The notes under the pieces were generated by a model. The model worked only from the letters and a program-made list of their open reading frames with translations. It had not been told where the DNA came from and did no database searches. Below, piece after piece: positions 1 through 7,411 of a stretch of DNA of 40,577 nucleotides. The stretch lies in assembly GCA_022843605.1 (NCBI GenBank), contig JALHNI010000046.1:1-40577 (forward strand), read 5' to 3'. The stretch is from Bryobacter sp. (GTDB lineage: Bacteria; Acidobacteriota; Terriglobia; Bryobacterales; Bryobacteraceae). Within the stretch, counting starts at the first letter, position 1; each line of letters begins with the position of its first letter. Both the position numbers and the translations under genes were made by a program.

Positions 1-186
1 CTCGGCCTTGACCCGCCGACCGTTCCGCGCACCCCAGCTGAGATATAGGGCGAAGGACAGGCTTGAAGGTTAAGCTGGAATTTCTAGTTTAGGTGGACGG
101 ATTTTCCGGTCAGGTCAGTAGCGAGTGGGCTTGGCGCCTTCCTGGCTGCGTATTCCGCGCAATCCTCTTGGCCCTGGGTTCTTTCG

Positions 187-645
187 TTGGCATCGCTACT
201 TCCACTAGTACTATTCTCGTCCGGGACCAAGGATCTGGGTGTCTTAGCTACCATCGCCGGCGCTGCCATTGGCATTGGTCTCGGGATCTATGCAACCCGG
301 CTTCCTCTACCCGCCGCCGATGTCGAGAATGGTCGCCTGTTCGGCATTCGCTGGGGGCATTGGCTCTGGTTGTGGTTGCCTTGGCAGGCGGTCGTCTCGA
401 ATGTTGTGTGGTTTGTTTTGCCTCCTCTCTTGGGCGAGGCCAAGCCTTCGGGCTGGGACTTGTTCAATCACTTTTTGAGAGCACCCGTGATGCTGATCCT
501 CCTTGGCTACTCGGTCGTGCAGGCACTCAACAGCATCCGCGACGAGGCACCCTGGTCTCGCGGTCAAGCGGTCCTCAGGTTCCTCGGTTGGCTCATCCTA
601 TTTCCCATCGCCGTAAATCTAATGCGGATCTTCGGCTTCCTGTAA
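187..645 (+). CDS. hypothetical small membrane protein
   Basis: I do not recognise a family. The 152-residue product is very hydrophobic, with about four likely membrane segments (roughly residues 18-38, 54-80, 98-113 and 128-150), two of them rich in Trp, so it should sit in the inner membrane. The reading frame is open from base 88, but the TTG at 187 is the only ATG/GTG/TTG start in it, and no good Shine-Dalgarno precedes it, so the N-terminus is uncertain. It stands alone, convergent with the degraded higBA locus downstream. The consistent membrane pattern is the main reason to believe it is real. Confidence 0.45.
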   Translation: MASLLPLVLFSSGTKDLGVLATIAGAAIGIGLGIYATRLPLPAADVENGRLFGIRWGHWLWLWLPWQAVVSNVVWFVLPPLLGEAKPSGWDLFNHFLRAPVMLILLGYSVVQALNSIRDEAPWSRGQAVLRFLGWLILFPIAVNLMRIFGFL

Positions 646-660
646 TTACGCATGAGGGTT

Positions 661-707
661 GCGCCGGCTTGACGCATACCGGCCCTTCGGCGCGGAAGTG
701 CCGGCGC
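661..707. repeat. GC-rich inverted repeat between convergent genes
   Basis: An 8-bp perfect inverted repeat (GCGCCGGC at 661-668 and GCCGGCGC at 700-707) encloses a 31-base GC-rich loop. It lies just after the membrane-protein stop at 645 and before the 3' end of the convergent antitoxin gene at 843. It could help end transcription from either side, but there is no T-tract on either strand. The rest of 646-842 holds nothing I can assign. Confidence 0.25.
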
Positions 708-842
708 CATTGGGTGAATAGTGCCGAACGTCTGGGCTCTACCACTTCCGATAATGGCTCATACTGTCGACTTTCTCGAACTGGGGCTTCGGAGCCAGGC
801 CAGGGCGGTGGGGCTTGCCGGGGAGGGCGAACAGGAAATCGC

Positions 843-1255
843 CTAGATGAATGCCTCGACTGACAGGCGGAAGCGGTCGAGAGGCGGCGGGCGTGGGCTT
901 TGCTGATCTCGCGTTTGCCGCTCAGGACTTGGGAGGTGACGGCGCGGGAGCCGAAGACGTCGACCAGGTCCACGGGGCGTAGGCCATTCTGGTCCATGAG
1001 GAACCGGACGACTTCCAAGGGTGTGGCGACCGGGGGCGGCACGGTTCGATCTTCGTATTCGGTGCAGAGTTGTGCGAGCAAGGCTTGTAGCTCGTGCTCC
1101 TCAGCGTCCAGTTCACGGCTCTCTTCGATGGCGTCGAGCGACTCAAGCTCGGCGGAAAGCCGGTCGAATTCTTCGTCGTGCTGAATGAGCCGGGGACGAT
1201 GCTTTCCCAACAACCGGCCGTATCGCTTTTCATCGAGTACGCCCACTTGTGCCAT
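843..1255 (-). pseudogene. higA: HigA-type antitoxin (XRE/HTH), frameshifted near the C-terminus
   Basis: The gene starts at the ATG at 1255 and reads as a HigA antitoxin. It has an acidic N-terminal half of about 75 residues, then an HTH domain with the typical PPVATPLEVVRFLMDQNGL entry, a recognition region and GKREISKAHARRL. HigA proteins bind and neutralise the HigB mRNA interferase and repress their own promoter. After ARRLS the frame is lost. Shifting by one base gives DRFRLSVEAFI and a stop at 843-845, the usual end of this family, so one base appears to be missing near 873-880. Unshifted, the frame runs on to about 593 with a nonsense tail. The toxin gene lies immediately upstream and overlaps it. 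Family assignment is secure; whether the lesion is biological or a sequencing error is not known. Confidence 0.75.
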
Positions 1256-1529
1256 GTGTTCCTTTCGTACTCACGGTGAGTGAAGAGTGCCTTTACATAA
1301 ATCCGCTGGTTGCGCCAACTTACGACCGTAATCAGACGGTAATTGTTTCCCAGGATGTCGAAGATCAGACAACGGCCCACCTGGTCGACGGTGGTGACCA
1401 TCTGGCGGCAGTCATCGAGGTGTTGCCAACGCGCCGCCCGGGTCACGCGCCACCACGCATCCAAGGCAGAGGCAGTCTTTGATGATCTCTCATCATCAGT
1501 CTGATCGCCTTGCGGTTGATCACGTTCAC
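1252..1529 (-). pseudogene. higB: HigB-type mRNA interferase toxin, frameshifted near the N-terminus
   Basis: This is the partner of the antitoxin at 843-1255. The core reads LDAWWRVTRAARW, then a D-x-VG-RCLIFDI-GNNYRLI stretch and a THREYER end, characteristic of the HigB_toxin family, ribosome-dependent mRNA interferases. The expected N-terminus, starting at the GTG at 1529 and reading NVINRKAIRLMMRDHQ, lies in another frame. Joining it to the core needs one extra base near 1476-1485, so a single base appears deleted. The core frame has no stop at the usual position and reads through the antitoxin gene to about 922, so the 3' end is also abnormal; the end given here is where family similarity stops. 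No clear Shine-Dalgarno precedes the GTG. The locus is probably inactive. Confidence 0.7.
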
Positions 1530-1648
1530 GCCATGAAGTTAGCAAATTGCTACCGAATGCAGTGGACGGGCGGGCGGAGCTATCCCGGATCCGGCGTCGT
1601 CATGGAGTTGCAATACCCGCTTGCTAGGCTGGTGCCGAGGTTACTCGC

Positions 1649-2623
1649 TTGGACGTCTTCCGCGGCATTCTCGGTCTGGCCGGTGGCCTGGCCCTCTTCC
1701 TCTATGGCGTCAGTCTGATGTCGTCCGGACTCGAAGGTCTCTCCGCCACCCGCGTCCGCCACATCGTCACCCACTGCACCCGCAATATCTTCGCCGGTCT
1801 GGCCACGGGTACCGTCGCCACCGTACTGATCGACTCCTCTTCGGTCGTCATCATCCTGCTCATCGGCACCGTCAAAGCCGGCCTGGCCACCTTCGAACAG
1901 GCCATCGGCGTCATCCTCGGCGCCAACATCGGCACCACGCTCTCCACCCAGCTCTACGCGCTCCAAATCGAAGAACTGGCCCCCGTCGGCCTTGCCGTCG
2001 GCTTCGGGCTCTCCTCCTGGGGCCGCTCCACCCGGCAAAAGCAGATCGGCACCCTGCTCCTCGGCTTGGGTCTGCTCTTCACCGGCCTGCACCTCATGAG
2101 CGCCGTCACCGCGCCTTTCCGCTCGGACCCCCGGCTGATGGCTTACGTCCGCGTCCTGGAACATCCGGTGAAAGGCGCCCTCGCCGGCGCCGTCATCACC
2201 GCCGTCATCCAATCCAGCTCAGCCATGATGGGCATGGTGATCGCCCTCGCCGCCGGCGGCGCCATCACCCTGCCGGCGGCCGTGGCCCTGATGTTCGGCG
2301 CCGAAATCGGCACCTGCGCCGATACTCTTCTCGCGACTCTCGGCGGCTCGCGCGACGCGATCCTCGCCGGCCTCTTTCACTTGGTCTTTAATGTCGTTTC
2401 GGTCGCGCTCGGCCTGCTCTTTGCGCCGCAGTTCCTGGGCTTCGTCATCGGTCTCTCCGGCTCGGCTCCCGTCGTCCAGCAGATCGCCACCGCCCACATC
2501 CTGTTCAACGTCCTGGGCGTGGTCCTCTTCGTGGCGATCGCCGGTCCCGTCTCGCGGGCGCTGCGCCGCTTGCTGCCGGAACCGGCTGCGACTCCCTATG
2601 CCTCGTCGCCCCTCAGCGCCTAG
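1649..2623 (+). CDS. Na+/Pi cotransporter family protein (NptA/YjbB-like)
   Basis: The 324-residue inner-membrane protein has the two inverted repeats of the Na/Pi cotransporter family (PF02690). Each repeat carries a serine-rich signature and a glycine motif: DSSS at about residues 62-65 with GANIGTT at 91-97, and QSSSAMMG with GAEIGTC in the second half. Family members move phosphate with sodium. This copy ends shortly after the last membrane segment and lacks the C-terminal PhoU-like domain of many bacterial homologues. The first repeat has Asp where QSSS is usual. The TTG at 1649 fits the start of the first membrane segment. It is convergent with the hydrolase gene that ends 6 bases away, so there is no room for a terminator. 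Confidence 0.8.
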   Translation: MDVFRGILGLAGGLALFLYGVSLMSSGLEGLSATRVRHIVTHCTRNIFAGLATGTVATVLIDSSSVVIILLIGTVKAGLATFEQAIGVILGANIGTTLSTQLYALQIEELAPVGLAVGFGLSSWGRSTRQKQIGTLLLGLGLLFTGLHLMSAVTAPFRSDPRLMAYVRVLEHPVKGALAGAVITAVIQSSSAMMGMVIALAAGGAITLPAAVALMFGAEIGTCADTLLATLGGSRDAILAGLFHLVFNVVSVALGLLFAPQFLGFVIGLSGSAPVVQQIATAHILFNVLGVVLFVAIAGPVSRALRRLLPEPAATPYASSPLSA

Positions 2624-2629
2624 CCGGCC

Positions 2630-4717
2630 TTACTTCAGCCCCGGATACGCCGCCTCCACCGGTTCCTCTTCGCGCCGCAATCCGATCTGCAAGCCGCTCC
2701 CCGCCGCGTGCCCGTAAGCCGCTGTCGCCTCGCGCTTCAATAGCAGCTTGCCGGTGGGCCCGCGTAGATTGCTCAGCCAAACGCGGCGCGGCGTGAGTGC
2801 GGCTGCCAGGTCTGGCAGGTCATACTGCCCCAGTACGCCCGGCACCACTAGTTCCTCAATGCCGGCATGCAGCGGCGAAGCCGCCACCGCCGCGTAAGAC
2901 ACCAGGCTATCCTCCGCCATGACGCTCGCAATTCGCGAGTCGACTACGGCCGTATGCAGCAGCACCGGGCCCAGTTTGCCCCGCGCAAACCCCAACACTC
3001 CGTCGGCCGGCAACCGCCCCATCTCCTGCAGCGCATCCAGGCCCCGCACCACATCGTTCATCCGGATGCCTATCAGCGGCCGGCCCACCATCAGCGCCAG
3101 CCACGCCACTTGCGGCATCCCCCACTGTGCTCCCGCATGGCGCGCAAACGCCACCTCGCCCGTGCCCGACACATCGACGGCAAAGACGGTGTAGCCCAGC
3201 CTCACCAGTTGCCGCGCATCGCCGTTCTCCGCCAACCCGCGGCCCTTGCCGGCTTCATCCAGATACAGCACCAGTTTGCCGTTTCCCTTCGTGGGCTCTG
3301 CCAGTGCGGCCGCCACCAGCAGGCCCGGCTGCGGCCGGTAGCTCAACAACTGCACCCGGAAGTCCGCCTTCTCCAACGTGCCCGTCCGCTCAATCCCCAG
3401 CGGCTCGCGCGACCGCTCGAATCGCGTCAGCCGCCGCACCCGCTCCGCCAGATCCTCACTTTTGATGGGCCGGGCCGGCAGCTTCAGCCGGTACCGCCGC
3501 ATGTTTTCGGTGCTCGCCGTCTCGCCGCCCCACGACGTGGCCACCTGGCCGGTCGGCGTCACATTCAAGTCCTCTTCGTGCTCCGTCATGAGTTCCGGCT
3601 CGGCTATCGCGGCGTCGGTGCCCATCAACCACCGCCGCATAAAGCTCACGAGCTTCTGCCGGCTGGCCGCCGGTACCCCGTGTCCGCCCGGCTCGTGAAA
3701 CCACTCCACCTTCGCCCCCGCGTCGTAGAGCTCGTACACTCGCTTCATCTCGGCAAACGTCTTCCGCGCACCTTCCAGCGGAAAGAAGTCCTCATCCGTC
3801 GACAACACCAGGTAAGGCTTCGGCGCGGCCAGGCCCACCCAGTCGGCATGGTCCAGCCCCGCGCGCAATTGGTCCGGGAACTGCTGCTCGGCGTCCTGCG
3901 GACCCGTCCCCTGCAACTGCTCCTCCCACGAACTGATGTAGCAAGCCGGCGCCGCCGCCTTCACCCGCTCGTCCAGCGCCGCCAGATACGTCGTCAATGT
4001 CCCGCCGCCTGAGCAACCCGCGACGCCGATTCGCTTTCCGTCTACCTCGGGCAGGGAAGCCAATACATCCAGACTTCGCAGTCCGTCCCACACCATGTAG
4101 CGCGCTACGCTCTCGCCCGCCAGCAGGCTTTGCCAGCCGACCATGTTGTGCTCGGTCGTCGTGCTCGAGCCTGTCTTCGACGCGCCCCACTCACGGTCCC
4201 AGTAGATCGACCGCTCGCCTTGCCCGATCGGGTCATACGTCAGGACGGCGAGGCCTTGCTTGACGAGCGCCAGCGCGATTCGCTGGTAGAAGGCCCGGTT
4301 CTTCGCGGCGGTGCTGTGTCCCACCGGCTGCAGCACCGCCGCGAACGGGCCCTTCCCGTTGGGCACATACAGGTTGGCGGTCACGTAGAAGCGCGGCCGG
4401 CTCTCGTAGACGATCTTGTCCACGCGATAGCCGTCGCGCACCAGCGTCCCGGTCTTCCGCAGGTTCAGCGGTGTGCGCGGGTCATTCTGCCCGCCCAGCA
4501 TCTTCCCGATCTCCGTACGCAGACGCTTCTTGCGCTCCTCGAACCCGGCTTTGTCGCTGATTGCCGCCACTGTCGCGCGCCGCTCCGCCAACTGCTGCCG
4601 CGCCAGTCCTTGCAGATAGCCGCTCAGAATCGCCCCCGGCTGCGGATGCCGCAACGCCTCGAATTCATCCGCCGCCCACAAGCCGGGCACGATCGCCAAC
4701 GCCAGATACTTCTTCAC
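2630..4717 (-). CDS. secreted two-domain alpha/beta hydrolase (acetyl-xylan-esterase/prolyl-oligopeptidase-like)
   Basis: The chosen GTG at 4717 gives a 695-residue protein starting VKKYLALAIVPGLWA, a signal peptide. Frame-open sequence further upstream (to 4807) looks non-coding. The first half is an alpha/beta hydrolase of the large acidobacterial/planctomycete esterase type: nucleophile elbow GCSGGG with Ser236, acid Asp310 in EDFF and His346 in GGHG. The second half repeats the fold but is degenerate, with GFARGKLG where a GxSxG elbow is expected, so it probably has a structural or binding role. It is a clear paralogue of the gene at 25413-27485, sharing the APxCYI, GPQDAEQ and APKPYLVLS blocks. 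The likely activity is hydrolysis of an ester or acyl group on a carbohydrate or peptide outside the cytoplasm; the substrate cannot be told. Confidence 0.8.
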   Translation of the reverse strand: MKKYLALAIVPGLWAADEFEALRHPQPGAILSGYLQGLARQQLAERRATVAAISDKAGFEERKKRLRTEIGKMLGGQNDPRTPLNLRKTGTLVRDGYRVDKIVYESRPRFYVTANLYVPNGKGPFAAVLQPVGHSTAAKNRAFYQRIALALVKQGLAVLTYDPIGQGERSIYWDREWGASKTGSSTTTEHNMVGWQSLLAGESVARYMVWDGLRSLDVLASLPEVDGKRIGVAGCSGGGTLTTYLAALDERVKAAAPACYISSWEEQLQGTGPQDAEQQFPDQLRAGLDHADWVGLAAPKPYLVLSTDEDFFPLEGARKTFAEMKRVYELYDAGAKVEWFHEPGGHGVPAASRQKLVSFMRRWLMGTDAAIAEPELMTEHEEDLNVTPTGQVATSWGGETASTENMRRYRLKLPARPIKSEDLAERVRRLTRFERSREPLGIERTGTLEKADFRVQLLSYRPQPGLLVAAALAEPTKGNGKLVLYLDEAGKGRGLAENGDARQLVRLGYTVFAVDVSGTGEVAFARHAGAQWGMPQVAWLALMVGRPLIGIRMNDVVRGLDALQEMGRLPADGVLGFARGKLGPVLLHTAVVDSRIASVMAEDSLVSYAAVAASPLHAGIEELVVPGVLGQYDLPDLAAALTPRRVWLSNLRGPTGKLLLKREATAAYGHAAGSGLQIGLRREEEPVEAAYPGLK

Positions 4718-4829
4718 GCCGCCCACTTTAACAGGGGTCGGCCCTTCTGTCTCTGGTTCGGTACTCCCGGACTGGGAGAGAACGCCGGCCTTCGAACCCC
4801 CGCCCAAACCCTATCCGATGATGACGGAT

Positions 4830-5651
4830 CTAGTTGGCAACATTGCCGCGAAGCAACTGCTGCTGGATACGCTCCAGCACCGGCAGGCAGTCCGGCAAAG
4901 TGTCGACGACGAAATGCGCGCCTGCGGCCTTCAGGCGAGTGCGGGCATTCGCCACCCGCAGGTTCCGCTCAGCCGCGGGCAGGGCCGAGAGTGCCGTCAG
5001 GTCGAGCCCCACTTCGTTGCCCGTCTCGGCTAGGCCGACGGTCCACATGCCGGCACTGCGGCCCTCTTCCATGTCGGCGACCGTGTCGCCGACTTTTACG
5101 CAGGCGCCCAGCGGGTGCAAGCGTAGGTGCATGGCGAGTTGATAGCACATGTACGGTGCGGGGCGGCCCTGGCCTTCAGCATCTTCCGGGCAGGCGTTGG
5201 CGGCTGGGTGAAAACCCTGCTGACGGGCCATGCGGATCATTTGTTCGAGGACCGGCCGGTCCTGGCTGGTCGTGGTGGCGACGATGACGCCCAGTTGGCG
5301 GAGGAACTCGTGTAGCGGCATCACGCCGGGCAGCAACGGGCGCTCGGATGTCTCCAGTTCGATCGCGCGGTAGCGTGTGCGGAGCCGTTCTAAGCCCGGT
5401 TCGTCCAGCGCCTCACCGTGCTGGATGGCCCAGGCTTCGCGGATGCGTTCGCTTTCGAAGAGTCCCCGCAATTGCTCGAGCTTGGCGACACCCATTTTGC
5501 GGCGCAGGTCGCCTTCAGTGGTCTCCACACCGGCCTCTTGTAGCGTCCGCCGCATGGCGGCGACGGCACCGCAGCCGCCATGGTCCAGCACCGTGCCTCC
5601 CCAATCCAGGATGACGGCTTGGATGGGACCGCGATAGATTCTTCCGCTCAC
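4830..5651 (-). CDS. phnX: phosphonoacetaldehyde hydrolase (phosphonatase, HAD superfamily)
   Basis: Phosphonatase cleaves phosphonoacetaldehyde to acetaldehyde and phosphate through a Schiff base. The 273-residue product has the family landmarks in order: HAD motif I DWGGT with nucleophile Asp16; MGVAK with the Schiff-base Lys57 in the small cap; APYMCYQLAM; and KVGDTVADMEEGRSAGMWTVG with metal-binding Asp189/Asp193. The C-terminal GAHFVVDT block is also typical. Two differences from the textbook enzyme: Gly replaces Ala in DWAGT, and LEQL replaces the usual xDH after MGxxK. The start is GTG at 5651, abutting an AAGG. No phnW transaminase or phosphonate transporter lies in the window, so the aldehyde must come from elsewhere. 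The gene stands alone between a hydrolase and an amidohydrolase. Confidence 0.85.
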   Translation of the reverse strand: MSGRIYRGPIQAVILDWGGTVLDHGGCGAVAAMRRTLQEAGVETTEGDLRRKMGVAKLEQLRGLFESERIREAWAIQHGEALDEPGLERLRTRYRAIELETSERPLLPGVMPLHEFLRQLGVIVATTTSQDRPVLEQMIRMARQQGFHPAANACPEDAEGQGRPAPYMCYQLAMHLRLHPLGACVKVGDTVADMEEGRSAGMWTVGLAETGNEVGLDLTALSALPAAERNLRVANARTRLKAAGAHFVVDTLPDCLPVLERIQQQLLRGNVAN

Positions 5652-5711
5652 CTTCTCGTTCTATCGGTAGAAGGGCTGATCGGCATCATCGGCGGAAGAC
5701 CCTAGGACTGC

Positions 5712-7385
5712 TTACGGTGCCCGATAGCCGGGTCCGCGCAGCGCGCGCCCCGGCTTGGCTCCGGTGTGCTTGCCTTGCGCCCACACTTCGACGCCGTTCA
5801 CGAAGACATGTTCAATCCCCGTCGAGATCTGGTGCGGATTTTCGTACGTGGCTTTTTCGGCAACCGTGCTCTCGTTGAAGAGCACCAGGTCGGCGGCCAT
5901 CCCCTCGCGCAATACGCCGCGGTCGCGGATGGAGAGTCGCGTGGCCACGGCTGAGGTCACCTTGCGCACTGCATCTTCCAGCGTCAGCACCCTCTCCTCC
6001 CGCACGTACTTGCCCAGAATGCGAGTGTAGGTGCCATAGGATCGCGGATGCACCCGCGCCGTGGCATTAGCCGGGTTGGGGCCACCGGCGTCCGTGCCGA
6101 TCTTGATCCAGGGCAGTTGCAACTGCCGCTTGACGTTCTCCTCGCTCATCATGAAGTAGACCGTACCAATCCGTTGCCGCTCGGAGAGCACCAGATCCAT
6201 CGCCGCTTCCACCCAATGCCTGTTCATCATCGTGGCGATCTCGTTCAACCGCTTTCCGACGTACTTCTGGTTCTCCGGCTTGTTCATGCCCAGCACCAGC
6301 ACGCCCTCCGGACCGGATTGCAGGCAGAGGTTCTCGTAACCGACTTTTCCGGAGACGATCTCCGCCTTGATCTTCTGCCGGATGGTGGGATTGTCCAGGT
6401 TGGCGAATAGTTTTCCGTCGGCGGCCACGTCGGCGGGGAAGCAGGACGTCAGTCCGGTGGAGCCGGCCGTGTAAGGGTACATGTTTGCCTGCACGTCCAG
6501 GCCGCCGGCGCGCGCCTGCTCGATCTTCTCGATCGCCGCGGTCAGCTTGCCGTAGTTTGCCTTGCCTGCGGCCTTCAGGTGGTAGATCTCCACCGGAACG
6601 CCGGCCCGGCGGCCAATCTCGATACTCTCGTCGATGCCTTCGAGTAACTGGTCGGCCTCCGATCGCATGTGTGTAATGTAGACGCCGCCATACGGGGCCA
6701 TGGCTGTGCACATTTCCACTAACTCGTCGGTGTTCGAGTAACTGTCGGGCGGATAGATTAACGCCGAGGCAATCCCGAAGGCACCGTCTTCCATGCCCAA
6801 CCGCACCACCCGCTGCAACTCCTTCTTCTGCGCTTCGTCCAGGCGTCCTGGCTTCATCCCCATCATGTATTGACGCAGCGTCCCGGCGCCCATAAAGGAG
6901 CCCATGTTAACGCTGCCGCCATGCGCTTCCATCGCCCGCAGCCACTCGTCGAAGCCATGGTCTCCGCCAAAGCGGACCTTGGCCTCTTTGCTCATGGCAC
7001 TGCCCGGCATCTGCGTGGAAGTGCGGGCGTTGGCGGGCGCGTTGCTGCTGCCTTCGCCCATGATTTCGGTGGTGACGCCTTGGGAGACCTTGGCAATGAC
7101 GCGGCCGTCGCCGCTCAACAGGTACTCGCGGGAATGGCCTTGGATGTCAATGAAGCCCGGCGAGAGCACCAGGCCTTTGGCGGCAATCCGGCGCTTCGCG
7201 GCGGCATCCTTCAACAAGCCCGCCGGAGCCATCTTCACGATCTTGCCCGCGGTGATTGCCACGTCGCCGTAGAACCAGGGTGAGCCCGTGCCATCGACGA
7301 CTTTGGCCCCCGAAATGAGTAGATCGTAACTTTGCGCCCATAGGCCAGAAGTTGACAAGATCCAGAGGATTGAGATGCTCCGCAT
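5712..7385 (-). CDS. secreted amidohydrolase, D-aminoacylase/N-acyl-D-amino-acid deacylase family
   Basis: The 557-residue product starts with a signal peptide (MRSISILWIL...GLWAQ) at the ATG at 7385; a TTG nine bases upstream is less likely. It has the composite beta-sandwich/TIM-barrel layout of the D-aminoacylase family: YDLLISGAKVVDGTG, SPGFIDIQGHS, YITHMRSE, EIYHLKAAGK and IGTDAGG. Enzymes of this family remove acyl groups from N-acyl-D-amino acids. The usual DxHxH metal site reads DIQGH here (Gln82 for the first His), and the Cys normally found after GVTT is missing (GEGSS), while the His residues of THMRSE and YHLK and the late Asp are kept. It therefore belongs to a variant subfamily and its true substrate is uncertain. 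It is divergent from the acyl-CoA dehydrogenase, with only 26 bases between starts. Confidence 0.8.
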   Translation of the reverse strand: MRSISILWILSTSGLWAQSYDLLISGAKVVDGTGSPWFYGDVAITAGKIVKMAPAGLLKDAAAKRRIAAKGLVLSPGFIDIQGHSREYLLSGDGRVIAKVSQGVTTEIMGEGSSNAPANARTSTQMPGSAMSKEAKVRFGGDHGFDEWLRAMEAHGGSVNMGSFMGAGTLRQYMMGMKPGRLDEAQKKELQRVVRLGMEDGAFGIASALIYPPDSYSNTDELVEMCTAMAPYGGVYITHMRSEADQLLEGIDESIEIGRRAGVPVEIYHLKAAGKANYGKLTAAIEKIEQARAGGLDVQANMYPYTAGSTGLTSCFPADVAADGKLFANLDNPTIRQKIKAEIVSGKVGYENLCLQSGPEGVLVLGMNKPENQKYVGKRLNEIATMMNRHWVEAAMDLVLSERQRIGTVYFMMSEENVKRQLQLPWIKIGTDAGGPNPANATARVHPRSYGTYTRILGKYVREERVLTLEDAVRKVTSAVATRLSIRDRGVLREGMAADLVLFNESTVAEKATYENPHQISTGIEHVFVNGVEVWAQGKHTGAKPGRALRGPGYRAP

Positions 7386-7411
7386 AGGATGCAAGGTAGC
7401 ATAATGAAGCT

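Noticed and set aside
93-863. A 256-codon open frame on the + strand overlapping the membrane protein
   Set aside because: Its translation is rich in Arg, Cys and Ser with no hydrophobic or domain pattern; it is a GC-driven shadow of the frame at 187-645.
922-1545. A 207-codon frame on the - strand covering higB and higA
   Set aside because: Only the middle part matches HigB; the rest reads the antitoxin gene in the wrong frame, so it is treated as a frameshifted toxin.
2867-4012. A 381-codon + strand frame inside the hydrolase gene
   Set aside because: It lies antisense to a well-supported gene and is dominated by Arg, His, Pro and Gln, typical of a shadow frame.
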